Assembly (NCBI RefSeq): GCF_000764305.2
Contig: NW_025942146.1
Span: forward strand, 1-64,000
DNA from: Hyalella azteca
Taxonomy: Eukaryota > Arthropoda > Malacostraca > Amphipoda > Hyalellidae
Direction of reading: 5' to 3'
Length of the DNA: 64,000 bases
Of the stretch, positions 11,986 through 22,629 are shown one piece after another. Every line of letters starts with the position of its first letter. The first letter of the stretch is position 1. A program made the position numbers and the translations under genes. The notes beneath the pieces were generated by a model. It was given only the letters and a program-made list of their open reading frames with translations. It searched no databases and was not told where the DNA came from.

Positions 11986-12061
11986 TCTATCAATAAGACC
12001 CCAGACTTATTCACTACTATCTGAATATTGACCCACAGTTCAGTGGTCACCGCCAACTCAC

Positions 12062-12208
12062 CCGACAGCCACGGCGCGCGTGTCGTTTCCACCGCCCGTT
12101 CCGACGGCCCCGCCAGCTGTCCTGACACCGCATCCCTGCACCTCTTGCAGCAGTAGCGGCAGCTCTTCCGCACGCAACTTGCAGTCCAGCAGCCTCAGCC
12201 TCCCGAAT
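12062..12208 (-). CDS. HEPN-NACHT-LRR receptor, LRR exon (E6)
   Basis: Acceptor CTTGTGTGCCCAG, then one base and an open 49-codon frame, ending at a strong donor GTCGG|GTGAGT. The protein begins with a clear leucine-rich-repeat unit (RLRLLDCKLRAEELPLLLQE) and ends with a Gly/Ala-rich tail. Both ends are phase 2. It is GC-rich compared with the AT-rich surroundings, as are the other receptor exons. It lies only 77 bp upstream (minus-strand sense) of the Polinton insertion. The next in-phase exon is E7 at 5231. Confidence 0.6.
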
Positions 12209-12214
12209 CTGGGC

Positions 12215-12440
12215 ACACAAGCTTGTGTCATTCCGCCAGATGGAAAAGACTACAGTGTCGTTCCGCTAGACGCAAAACCTGCAGTGTCATCCCATCAAGC
12301 GCATAAAATGCAATTGCATTTCCCCATGCGCACCAGCTGCCGCATCATTCTTCCTGACACACTGACTCCAGTGTCATTCCTTCAGACGCACGACTGCAGT
12401 GTTATTCTACCTATGCATAAACTGCAGAGCTATTCCCTCA
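12215..12440. repeat. minisatellite in receptor intron 5, first block
   Basis: Units of roughly 30-36 bp around GACGCAAAACTGCAGTGTCATTCC. The array abuts the acceptor of E6. Related units resume at 14034-14600 and 15830-15995, after two transposon insertions. A 127-codon plus-strand open frame here is caused by the repeat and is not a gene. Confidence 0.7.
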
Positions 12441-12442
12441 TA

Positions 12443-14031
12443 CAGTGGCGGAAATGGCTATAGGACCACCCAGTTTTTTCTAAATGTTTTTTCCTGCATA
12501 AAAAATACTGGATTCTAATTATACTGAGTTAAACTACGTTTAAAAACAGTTCCAAAGCTATACGAAATGGACAATTTTTTCAAAATATATGAGAAGAAAT
12601 GAAGATTAGAAAAACCTAGGTGAAAATGGTAATAAGACCATGAAAGGTTTTTCCGTTTTTGGATCCCATACACTCGTTTTAATTGGCAATCTTACATTCT
12701 TTCGCCTTAATTACCTCAATGCATCTTCTCCCCATGCGATTTACCAAATAATCCAGTCTTTCGAGGAATTTATCCCAGTAACGAAGGATAGCCGTGCTCA
12801 GGCCACTCACAGATTGGAACTGGCGCTCATTTTGGTAAACATCCCTCGCCATGATGCCATATAGGTTTTCAATGGGGTTGAGGTAAGGACTAAGCGCTGG
12901 CCACGGCAACAGAATAATATTCTGCTCATGGAAGCACTTATTTGATGACCTTGAAGTGTGAATCGAAGCATTGTCTTGCTGGAAAACATGTGATCCCTCA
13001 TGTTTCTCATCGGCAAAAGGGAGAAGATGGTGAAATAGCGTGTGCTTGTATGCCTCGGAATCTTATCTCCCTTGTGAAATTGAAAATCCCTTTCGGCTGA
13101 ACGCCCCCCAAGCCAAGATCGAACTAACACCAGATTGCCGCTTGGAAAATAATTCAGGCTAACGGTCCAGGTGGTACCAATAGCATTGATATCCATCCGG
13201 AGCATCAAGATTGAACTTTTTTTAATTACTGAAGATAATCCCTCACCGACAAGCACATTTTTTCAAATTTTAGTCGGTTGATAATATGCTTTTGTTTAAG
13301 CATAGGAGCATATTTCCGTTTCATGTACTTGAATTTCTTCGAGTCATGCAATACTGGATCTGACGGATGCGTCGAGCTGTCACATCAGCTCCAGAGACCA
13401 ATTTTATAGAGGTAGAGGTATAGCGCCAGCTTTAGAAGCCTCTGAAAACAGTAGCCGAAGATCCCAGTCGGTTAATTTTGGAGTTGGTCCAGGGTGCAAT
13501 TTTTGATATGTAGCCGTCCGAATTAGCAAAAAATGATAGCAGAACGGTTATTGAGCGTTTTATTTCCCGTTGGCTTCTGCCGTTGGCGATGTCCCGTTGG
13601 CTTCTACCGCATTTCGCAAAGGCCAAAATTTGCGCCTTCTCGGCCTCTTCGAGTTTTGTCCCTTTTGGCATCTTTTTTTACTTCGAAAAAATATAAATGA
13701 GGACACTGAACTACACCAGAAGTACACCAGAAGTACTCTAAATGGCGAAAATTAGGATATTCTATATGTTGCTGTCCTTTTTAACGTGAAAATATTATAG
13801 AAAGATACTAAAACGAAGAAAAACCCATCATGGTTTTGTAATGTATTTCCGCCTAGGTTTTTCTGAATTTCATAATTTCTTCGGATATATTTTGAAAATT
13901 ATTTTTTTTCGTATATTGTTGGAACCGTTTTTAAACGTAGTTTAGCCTTGTATAATTAGAATCCATTATTTTTTATGCAAGAAAAAATATTCGTGAAAAA
14001 CCGGGTGGTCGTAGAGCCATTTCCTCCGCAG
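12443..14031 (-). mobile_element. Tc1-type DNA transposon with ~210-bp TIRs
   Basis: Starts CAGTGGCGGAAATGGCTA and ends, inverted, CTGCGGAGGAAATGGCTC, with TA duplications at 12441-12442 and 14032-14033. The inverted repeats extend inwards for about 210 bp (to about 12655 and from about 13820). The 1589-bp size is typical of Tc1. It was inserted into the intron-5 minisatellite, which continues on both sides. Confidence 0.85.
12679..13671 (-). pseudogene. Tc1 transposase, broken
   Basis: The N-terminus (13671) starts MPKGTKLEEAEKAQILAF, a helix-turn-helix region typical of Tc1 transposases. A short internal duplication (GRSQRDIANGRSQREI) disrupts it. After frameshifts, the catalytic part shows QDNASIHTS (second D) and LPWPALSPYLNPIENLYG (third acidic residue, E) near 13000-12850. 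The frames do not join, so this copy is not functional. It would have acted as the nuclear enzyme cutting at the element's TIRs. Confidence 0.85.
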
Positions 14032-14033
14032 TA

Positions 14034-14600
14034 CGCACAACTTCAATGTTATTCCGCAAGACGTACCATGAACTGCAGTGGCATTCTCGTAGACGGACAA
14101 ACTGCACTGTCATTACCCTAAACGCACCAAAAACTTCAGTGTCATTACTTAGACGCAAAACTTCCCTACACGATCTTATACCTAAACGCACAACTCTTCC
14201 AAATTTGATCGTGCCCCAGACGCACAACTTTCCACTTTATTCTTCCTCTAGACGCAAAACGCCCACTAACTTGATCGTCCCTAAACGCACAACACCCTAA
14301 ACCTGATCGTCCCCAAATGCACAACTTCAATTTTATCGTTCTCCTGTCGCACAACTCCCTAAACTCTCGTAGCCAAACACAGAACACTCAACACTTTATT
14401 GTCCTCAGATGCACAACTCCTACAATTTATTCGTCATCCAGACGCACGACACCCTAAACTTAATAGTCCCCAGACACACAATACCCTAAATTTATTCGTC
14501 CTCAGACATAAAGCCTCTTCGATTTGATCGTCCACCAGAAGCACAGCTCTCCCAACTCGATCGTGCTCCAAACGCGAAACTCCACCAATTCAATCGTTCC
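14034..14600. repeat. minisatellite in receptor intron 5, second block
   Basis: About 16-18 degenerate units of 30-36 bp with the core 'GATCGTCC CCAAACGCACAACTC'. It is continuous in type with 12215-12440 and 15830-15995. Confidence 0.7.
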
Positions 14601-14603
14601 TTA

Positions 14604-15825
14604 AGGTGCTTATAAACGGGGCGAGTGGTCGAGTCGACTACTCACATTCCCAGTTTTGCCGGCTGATAGCCTATACACGAGTGTTTTCGGTACCGTCCGC
14701 CGGCGCCAGAGCCACGTTGAGAGTTGTCGAGTGAGGTGTGTGCATTGTGGATTATTTGGAACGTAACGGTGATTACGAGTTTGAGGAGGTTGTTTGTTAA
14801 TTCGATTTTGTAGGTTGATCCTATAGTCCTTTTTCTCGTCCTTAAAAATGTAAGATCAGGAACTAGCAAACCTTGTCAAATAAGGTCTCTCAGTTTTATA
14901 AGACTAGTGTCTCGCTTAGTTTTGTTGGAATAGTCATTATGACGTACATTCCAAAGTAATTCGTACTTGTGGAACGTCCCCAAAAAACCACTCAATATCG
15001 CCCGGACTTAGTATAGTATATAGTATAGTATCTTCGGCATTTAAAGAATAGGCCTGGATAGGCCTGTCGCCGATTCTTGTACTTTTCTTGACTAGACTGG
15101 CCTTTTGATCAGATCTTTTCAACGGACGGTAGATTTAAAATAGCTTCTAGATATCAGTTGTTCCGTAGGGTACGAGGCATTTTAAGACTAAACATATGCT
15201 CACCTTGTCTAGTCTGTTCTTGAACGCGCTCATACTCGGAGCGTCAACAATATCTTCAGGGAGGCTGTTCCACATGTCAGTGACTCGAAGCGAGAAGAAA
15301 TGTTGTCGCGTGGATAAGTTGCACCGTAGTTTTTTTATTTTATAGCTGTGGCTCCTGGTGTTGGTTCTTGTTTCAAATTCTAGTAATCTTTCTGGGACCT
15401 TGTACAAACCATGAGTATACTTGTATACTTAAATGAGGTCACCACGCAGGCGACGATAACGGAGACTGGGAAGCTTCATAATCTTCAATCTTTCTTCATA
15501 AGACTTGCCCTTTAATCCTGGGATTATCCTTGTTGCACGTCTTTGACTTCACTTCACGTTCTTCTTTGAGCTTTCGTTGTTTGAACAAGACATACTCGCA
15601 GCACGAAAGTTACTTGACACAAACACGAGAATGAGCGACACAGTAATGCACACTACAGCGGCCAAGGCGGTACTGGACTACTGGCCATACTCGACCGGCT
15701 CAGAACAGAGTGCTTTGGGTGCAATGCACCAGCAACTCACCCCTGAAGACGTTAATAATCACATATGGAGTCGAGTAATTGACTCAAATACTCGACGCGA
15801 CTACTCGCCCCGTTTATAAGCACCT
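14604..15825. mobile_element. 1.2-kb TIR element with TTA target duplication
   Basis: Ends are inverted copies of AGGTGCTTATAAACGGGGCG, continuing imperfectly for about 40 bp. They are flanked by TTA at 14601-14603 and 15826-15828. A TTA/TWA duplication is typical of PIF/Harbinger-type elements, but the TIR does not let me name a family firmly. No transposase is visible. The interior carries a LINE 3' fragment, so it is a composite or a host for a nested insertion. Confidence 0.7.
14937..15560 (-). pseudogene. CR1-like LINE 3' fragment
   Basis: The minus-strand segment at 15407-15147 ends the reverse-transcriptase polyprotein of a CR1/Jockey-type LINE: HFFSLRVTDMWNSLPEDIVD, then a FKNRLDK-like motif. 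This is the typical extreme C-terminus of such ORF2 proteins. The upstream sequence to about 15560 holds further decayed coding. It is nested in the 1.2-kb TIR element. Confidence 0.75.
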
Positions 15826-15829
15826 TTAG

Positions 15830-15995
15830 ACTCATAACCCTCCTCCCCAAAATTAATCGGCCCTGAAACGCACACCAGCCTCAACATAATCGTCCTAAAA
15901 CACACAACCGTCTCAACATAATCGTCCCTAAACCCACAACTCCTCTAATTTAATCGTCCTTCGGACGCACAGCTATTCCGATATCTGTTTCCGAT
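15830..15995. repeat. minisatellite in receptor intron 5, third block
   Basis: Units such as ACACACAACCGTCTCAACAT followed by AATCGTCC, of the same family as 14034-14600. It resumes directly after the TIR element, which shows that the element inserted into the array. Confidence 0.65.
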
Positions 15996-16098
15996 TATGT
16001 ATTTGTTTGAAATTATTTATTAACACAATAAATGACGCGAATTTTCGTGATAAATGGAACTCTATTTTCCCTACCTGCGGGAGTCGGGTGTTACACAC

Positions 16099-16255
16099 CT
16101 CTTACCAGAAGGGGCAAAGGCGGTGATAGTGGAAGCCACGGCCTTCCAAGACCCCGCTTCTGCTCCCTCCACGTATAGGTATGGCAGGGGAGAAACGGGC
16201 AGCGGCCGAGCGAGGGAGGCGCGGCCACGGTGTGGTAGGGGGCGCGTGTATACGA
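16099..16255 (-). CDS. HEPN-NACHT-LRR receptor, LRR exon (E5)
   Basis: Acceptor CTTCACGTGTCGCGCAG leads into a GC-rich open frame of about 52 codons ending PLPYLYVEGAEAGSWKAVAS...FAPSGK. The L-x-x-L-x-V and W-x-A-V-A-S-x-I pattern is LRR-like. Two donors are possible: CTG|GTAAGA (exon end 16106) is the better consensus but leaves the wrong phase; AAGAG|GTGTGT (exon end 16099) joins to E6 in frame, giving APSGKR followed by the E6 leucine repeat. I chose the second. The acceptor phase (1) matches the E4 donor. The intron-4 minisatellite ends at this acceptor. Confidence 0.5.
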
Positions 16256-16261
16256 CTGCGC

Positions 16262-16550
16262 GACACGTGAAGACAATGAGATAACATTGAGGAAACGTGA
16301 GATAACAGTAGGAACATATAAGAAAACAGCACGCATAGCATATCAGTAAGGACATGTAAGATAACATAGAGGACATTAAGATAACAGTGAAGACAAATAA
16401 AGTAACGGTAAGGGTACATAAGATGATATTGAGGACATATACGATCAAAGTGAGGTTACATATGATAATAGTGAGGACGTAGACGGTAACAGTGTGGACG
16501 TGTACGACATCGCTGAGGACATATAAGATAACAACGAAGACAGCCGTGAA
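16262..16550. repeat. 20-21-bp minisatellite, intron 4 (E5 side)
   Basis: Tandem units of ATAAGATAACAGTGAGGACA with substitutions. The same unit is found at 21535-21850, near the E4 donor, and at 33945-34570 in the duplicated segment. The LINE and other sequence at 16.57-21.5 kb therefore seem to have split one array. Confidence 0.85.
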
Positions 16551-16567
16551 TTTTACAGACGTGTACC

Positions 16568-19500
16568 GGTTGTGTGCTGCGGTTACTTGTGTAGTTCTTT
16601 GAGAAGGAATGACGACCTAGCTACTCCAGTGAGTGGTCCACGCGTATGGGACAGGGGCGCGCGCGGGGGACAGAGGTTAACCTTAGTGCTTTTTTTAGAG
16701 ATGAGGAAGCAAATACAACATCAGATGCCGCAACTGGAACTAATGCAACTCCAGATGAAGGAGCTGCTGACCCAGAAACGCCTGACGGAGCGGTTTCGCT
16801 GCAGATAAGTGTACCAAGAAGAGGAGAGTCTGGCATTCTGCTGGCCAACACCGAGGAGCTCTTCCCACAAAAAGTCCGTCACAAAATTGGCGTGCTGAGA
16901 GAGATGGCAGACGAGGGTGGGATGATTGCACTAACGGAGTTGCATCTAGGAAAAGATCCTTGATGCAGAAATTGCAATGGAAGGATTCCAACACTACCGC
17001 GCGGACCGAAAAGAAGGTAGGAAGAAAGGAGAGGCACTTGTTTACCTTAGGAACTCCCTCGCAAGAAGCAAGGTGGAATTGAGATCGGAATTCAGTAAAT
17101 CTGATGGCTTTGTTGAACACGTGCTACTCCACATAAAAGAATTTGACCTCTGCGCAGCTGTAGTCTACAAGCCGCCTGCTTGCCCAGCGGAAAATTTTAA
17201 GACATTTTTAGGAAATAAAGACTGGGTGCTCCAGCTCTCACTCAGCCTGATAATGGGGGGAATCCAATATCCAACGTATCCATTGGACAAGCCCTGGCGG
17301 CTTGGAGGTAGATGACCACGACAGAAGTCAAGATGCCAAACTAGTAAAGTTTGCTGCGGAGCACTTGCTCAGTCAGCAAGTTCGGCTGCTGACAAGGGAA
17401 CACAATATCCTCGAATTCTTTTTTACTAAAAATAAAAGAATGGTGGAGGACGTTCGGGTTGAAAAAACCTCACTGTCCGACCACCGGCTGGTGATGGTGG
17501 ATCCTCTGAACTGATACTTCAGTCTATTACTGCTTATAGGTTATACTTCATAGGTTACTTATAGGTTACTTTAGGGTTATACCCCAGAAATAACTGGCAA
17601 GACTTAATTTTCACCATCGAAGAACGGATTGGGTAGCAAGTTGGAATAAACTTGACGAAACCGACTGAAGAGAAGAGTTTTACGAGATGAATTCAGAGGA
17701 AATTTATACAAAACTACGTGATAAATTATCACAGGTGTGTGCACGTTATACCCCAAGAAAAACTGGCCCCAATGTCCACAGCATTACGGGAGATAGGCGA
17801 ATCCTCATGAGAAAACGCAAACGAATAAACAAACATAGCTGAATCCGCTCTGAGACAGAGACTAGTAGAGTTCCACAAGGAAACGGAACGCAGGTTGCAA
17901 GACTCGCACAGGATGGAAGAACAAGCTTTCGAGGAACGAGTAGTAGAGGTCATCAGCGAGAACCCCAAAGCATTTTTTCAAATACGCAAACTCCAAGGCT
18001 AAAATAAAGACGCAAGTTGGCCAGCTGAAGGATAACGATGTCCTTGTTGGAGATGACCAGGGCGTGTGCGAATTACTAGGATCGCAGTTTGAATCAGTGT
18101 TCAGTAACCCCCGCTACTCAAAACAGGAGAATGAAATCGAATTTCTCCACGAGCTGCCATGGAGGGAAGGGATTAAAGAACATCGAGTTTGGACCAGAAA
18201 AAATGGAAATAAGTATCAAAGAACTGGCGACGTTTTCAGCACCAGGACCGGATGGAACTCCGGCAGTGCTGTTGAAGAAGTGTGTTGAAGCAGTGAAGGC
18301 TCCGCTCACAATGCTCTGGAAAGCCTCGGTGATGGAGGGAATTATTCCTGAGGGCCTCAAAGTGGGACTGATAACTCCAATCCACAAAGGAGGCCCGGGG
18401 ACAGATCTCAAGATTACAGGCCGGTGACCTCACAGGTGATCAAGGTTTTTGAGATTGAGAAGGTAGTAGTCTGGAAGCTTATCCAGTACATGGAAGAGGC
18501 TGAACTGAATAATAATGGACAACATGGTTTACGGCGGTATCGTTCCTGTTTGTCACAGTTATTGGAGCACCATCACCGCCTTGTGGCCCTACTGGAGGAG
18601 GGAGCTGACGTAGACGCAGTGCACCTGGACTTTGCTAAAGTTTTTGACAAAGTTGACTATGGGGTGCTCTTTAGTAAGCTAAGGCTGTTGGGGATAGGAG
18701 GAAGTCTGTTAATGTGGATCCACAATTTCCTTGCAAATATAGTACAAGCTGTCGCAATTGGAAACTCGAAATCGAAAGAAGCAAGGGTGAAAAGCGAAGT
18801 AACACAGGGCTCGGTGGTAGGACCGATCCTCTTCCTCATCAACATCGCTTATATTGACTCAGAGCTTACCCACGCATTTACATCGCCATTTGCCGACGAC
18901 ACATGAGTGTTGATGAGTATCACAGAGAACATAGACTGCGAGAGGTTGCAGAATGACTTGCCGATTGGGCCCTAGTTAATAAAATGCAGTTCAACATGTT
19001 CGAAGTAATGGGATACAGAGTCGGCACAGAGGCAGGGATGCCACATCGATATCTTGGCTACTTGGCACCGGATGGCACAGAAATTAAGGAGAAACAACTT
19101 GTTCGAGATCACGGAGTGTTGATGGTACCGAAGCCACATTCGATAACCACATCGGGGAAATAGTAGCCCGAAGCAGACAACGGATGGTTTGGATCTGGCA
19201 GACATTTTGAACGAGAAAAGCAGCACCAATGATTACACTCTTCAGAACCCTCGTGCTCCCCAATCTTGAGTACTGCTGCCAGCTTTGGGCGCAGCTCAAG
19301 GCGGGCGCGGTGCGGAAACTGGAATCAGTCCGGCAGCCCTCCGCGTCCAGGATCAGCGGTTTGAGGGAGCTCGACCTGAACTACCAGGAAAGGCTGAAAC
19401 AACTGGGACTGTACTTACTGGAGAGGGAAAGAGGAAGGTATGTCATACTGTACACTTGGAAGATGATAACCGGCCTGGCTCCCAACTTTGAGAGTGAGAC

Positions 19501-19900
19501 CTCCAGAATAGTGACATATTACAACGAAACGAGGGAAGACTGTGCAGGATTCCCAAATTTAATAACCGAGACGCGGCCACAGTAGACTCTTCGTGAGGGA
19601 TCACTGTCCGTGGCAGAACCGAGACTGGTTAATGCCTTGCCGAAAGTGCTGAGAGGTGGGGAGTTTACCCTTGCAACATTCAAGAGACGACTGGACAAGT
19701 GATTGAGAAAGATTCCGGATTGTCCAGTTATGGGAAACCACCCTCAGTAAGTGACAAGCAACAGTATATTACAGCAGCTGGCCCAAAGAAGGGCAAATAG
19801 ACGGATCACGTTCAACGTTACATGCGGGACCCGAGGGCGGGGCGACTTGCCTATCGAAGACTTTGAGTCGGAGGACGACGATGACGGAGCACCAGCTTGA
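16568..19900 (+). mobile_element. CR1/Jockey-type LINE, decayed
   Basis: Plus-strand ORF2-type coding in broken frames. The endonuclease part (about 16850-17515) has ALTELHLG, VYKPPACPAENF and the terminal SDHRLV motif. A linker (17600-18120) follows. The reverse transcriptase (about 18120-18960) has SAPGPDGTPAVLLKK, HLDFAKVFDKVDYG, TQGSVVGPILFL and FADDT, the last being the catalytic F-A-D-D. The C-terminal domain (19229-19585) has LEYCCQLWAQ and RYVILYTWKMITGLAPNF. The last recognisable motif is TFKRRLDK near 19680-19700. At least two frameshifts (near 16960 and 18420) and several stops disable it. It retrotransposed by target-primed reverse transcription and is now inert. Confidence 0.9.
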
Positions 19901-19904
19901 CCTT

Positions 19905-20870
19905 GGACTACGAAATCCTAAACTCATCATAAGGTGTGCCGCTTGTTCTATTCATACTACTTGAGCTTAAGTGTTATGATATTTAGTGATCGTCGGAAAA
20001 AATGGACCTCAGTAAGTCAGTAAAAGTATCAGTTGGAAGTGTTCAGGAAAATTACTCCTTTCAAAATTTCGGTTTTAGGCAGCCACTCATGCGGGCTGAA
20101 TTACACTCGGCAAAAGAGGAACAAATTAAAAAGGAATGTAGTTTTTATAGTAAAGTAGTGAAACAGCAAAAGCAGATAGTGAAGTTGGCACAAGAAATCA
20201 GTAAATAAAACAGAAGCAGTAAATGCTGTAAGGCGGCGGTAAATCAATCAAATGTTTACTCACGGCGTTTCAAAGCTCGCAGTTTCTATGTCGAGTCCAG
20301 TTTCTATTGCAGTATCTAAAGCCTTCATCTTGAGGCAGCCTAATCGTAAGCAAAGTAGTAACTAGCGGTGACTAGTGGAAGGCTTGCGAATCTTGTAGAA
20401 CGGAATATACATTGTAATACTGAGATTAGGTGAAGTATGACGGCCAAATTTATTCTGATGGGACCCACAAAAAGGAAGCTCGTGCGCAATCTGAAAAATA
20501 TATGTAACGCTCAATTGGCCAAGCTGTGCATTGATTGCCGGTTGTTCATTCATCTGCAGTGCACTGAACTCAAGTTGTACCACCATGTAACAAACAAATC
20601 TGTCTCATCTAGGCATGTCAGGCCTAAGCGGCATCTTGCGTAGCTAAAGCGACCTCTATCATCCCCTTCCGCACCAACTACATTTCCTCAGTCATAGCAC
20701 TGCTCCCACAATTACCTCTGTACTCATTCAACTCTTCTCTGTTTCAACCCCCGACGCTTACGTTGCCACCATCTCTACCACTGCCCCAGACCCCAATGAT
20801 GGGTATCTGGTTCATTTTGATTTTCATCGTTTTCCAAACTTACCATCTTCTCAATATGTACATACCCTCT
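19905..20870. other. LINE 3' flank and unassigned sequence
   Basis: A 68-codon plus-strand frame (20002-20208) starts MDLSKSVKVSVGSVQENY, is Lys/Gln-rich near its end and has no recognised domain. It may be part of a transposon or gag-like fragment. A second 68-codon frame (20437-20643) is also unrecognised. No repeat structure was seen. Confidence 0.3.
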
Positions 20871-20880
20871 AGCAGGCCAC

Positions 20881-21535
20881 ATGGAATGGAAGATATATGC
20901 TAGAACCACCTTCAAAAGAAATAAGAGCAGTACAACGGACATTCATGTCTACGATGAGGGTTCTGTGCTACTGTGGCAAGTTGGAGCACCTGAAACTGTT
21001 CTTATTGGAGAGGAGACGGGATCGAGAGGTATGTCATATTGTATATCTAAACTACTTAACATACTGTATGCTTGGCTCCTAACTTCGAATGCGGGACCTT
21101 CATGATTGTGACGCATCACAATGAGAGAAAGGAGAGATTGTACAGGATACCTTCATTGAATAATCAGGCTGCGGTCAGAGTTCCGACTTTCCGGAGGGAA
21201 CTCTTTCAGTGGTTGGTCCGATTTTTCAAAGGGGAGTCCACCCTTGAGAAATACAAGAGACGTCTGGATGCGATTTTGTGCACGGTCCCGAATCGTCCGT
21301 CTACCCTAAACACTATACACAATACATTGTTAAACTACATTACTATCAGTAAGATGCAAGCAACAGCATTTTGCATCAGCTGGATCAAATGAGGGTAGAT
21401 GCACGGTAGTCACGTTTAACGTTACCTCTGCGACCTCGCTGATGAGACGACCTGCCTATCGACGGCTTGACGACACCGGACGACTAAATCGGTGCATCAG
21501 CGTGACCATGGACTAGGACGTCCTAAACTAGACAT
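20881..21535 (+). pseudogene. LINE 3' fragment, copy A
   Basis: Broken coding for a LINE C-terminus: EIRAVQRTF, then APNFECGTFMIVTHHNERKE, then STLEKYKRRLDAILCTVPNR, and a 3' tail that runs into the 20-bp minisatellite. A near-identical copy lies at 33283-33945. Confidence 0.8.
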
Positions 21536-21850
21536 AAGATAACATTAAAGATACGTAAAATAACAGTGAGGACACATAAGATAACGCAGTGGGGACCCAT
21601 TAGATAGCAGTAAAGAAACATAAGAAAGCAATGAGGACATGTAAGACAGGTGATGGCTGATGACCAAGGAGATAACAGTGAGGACAAGTGTGATAACAAT
21701 AACGACAAGTAGGTAAGCAAAAAGGAAAAGCAACATACAATAGAGGAGGTGTATAATAACAGTGAGGACATTTAAGATAATAGTTCGGATACTCGTGATA
21801 GCAGTGAGGACATATGAGATAATTATGAGGACATATAAGTTATCATAATT
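21535..21850. repeat. 20-21-bp minisatellite, intron 4 (E4 side), copy A
   Basis: Same unit as 16262-16550. It lies about 290 nt beyond the E4 donor in minus-strand sense and abuts the end of the LINE 3' fragment. Confidence 0.85.
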
Positions 21851-22141
21851 AACATATGCCGACACTCATTTTCATCTATTTTCAATCGGCATCACCATAT
21901 ATTCAATATCAATATATTTTAGGATTTTTAAATATACAACAATAGCACTCTCCATATGAATATAAAATAGAATATCGTGTACCAATATAATGTAATCTAG
22001 CATACCAGTGCCTGCGCTTGCTGCTTAATGACTGATACATAACTTGGGGTAATAATCACTCACAATGCAATTAATTACGACAGTAAAAGTATAATTGTAT
22101 GGGCTCAGAGGCACCACTGCCCCATCCGTGCTAAGACTCAC

Positions 22142-22287
22142 AGAGCTCCCTGTATTTTCCCCTGAGGGTGCCGAGGTCCAGGAGCGCCGCCATGCGGATG
22201 CTGAGGCGAGCATCACGCGCCGCAGACGCTATGGCGACCACTCCGGCCTGTGTGCCCACGCACCCGCTGAAGTGAACCAGCTTCACC
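22142..22287 (-). CDS. HEPN-NACHT-LRR receptor, LRR-like exon (E4)
   Basis: The acceptor ACTTGGTAACAG has a weak pyrimidine tract. One base then leads into VKLVHFSGCVGTQAGVVAIA...LRGKYREL, which ends at a strong donor GAGCTCT|GTGAGT in phase 1. Reading through this donor would give a stop five codons later, so either the donor is used or this is an alternative C-terminus (stop at 22131-22133). The pattern V-x-L-x-x-F-S-G-C...G-V-x-A-I-A is LRR-like. The duplicated segment keeps only the last ~50 nt of this exon, with the same donor, at about 34850-34897. Confidence 0.55.
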
Positions 22288-22329
22288 CTGTTACCAAGTG
22301 CGGTAATGATGAGGCATGAATATAATGTA

Positions 22330-22490
22330 CTCAGTTTATGAGGGATCAGGAGACCTTCAAGAGACAACTGGACGTTTTCCTGGGCACAATCCCAGATCGA
22401 CCTCCCCTGCAACACTATCAGCGGCGAGAAGCAAGCAACAGCATCGTGCATCAGGTGGCCCAAATGAGGGCGGATGAACGATAATCACAG
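22330..22490 (+). pseudogene. LINE C-terminal fragment
   Basis: The plus strand reads a FKRQLDVFLGTIPDRPP motif followed by QMRADER and a stop. This is the end of a LINE ORF2 related to the copy at 20.9-21.5 kb. It lies just upstream of receptor exon E4 on the opposite strand, within intron 3. Confidence 0.75.
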
Positions 22491-22629
22491 GCGGCGATCC
22501 ATCGTGGCCTGGGACTGCTACGTTCCAAACAAGTACCAAGAAGATGAAAAATGTGAAGGAGCAATGCCGAGTAATGCGGTATTGTTCACGAAAAATTATC
22601 GGTATTTAGCAATACATTGCAATTTAGAC

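Noticed and set aside
12080..12463. 127-codon plus-strand ORF
   Set aside because: It lies antisense to receptor exon E6 and then runs into the intron-5 minisatellite and the Tc1 TIR.
16106..16255. Exon E5 ending at the stronger donor CTG|GTAAGA
   Set aside because: This leaves phase 1, and the E6 acceptor then reads a stop within a few codons. The weaker GTGTGT donor seven bases further gives a continuous LRR frame.
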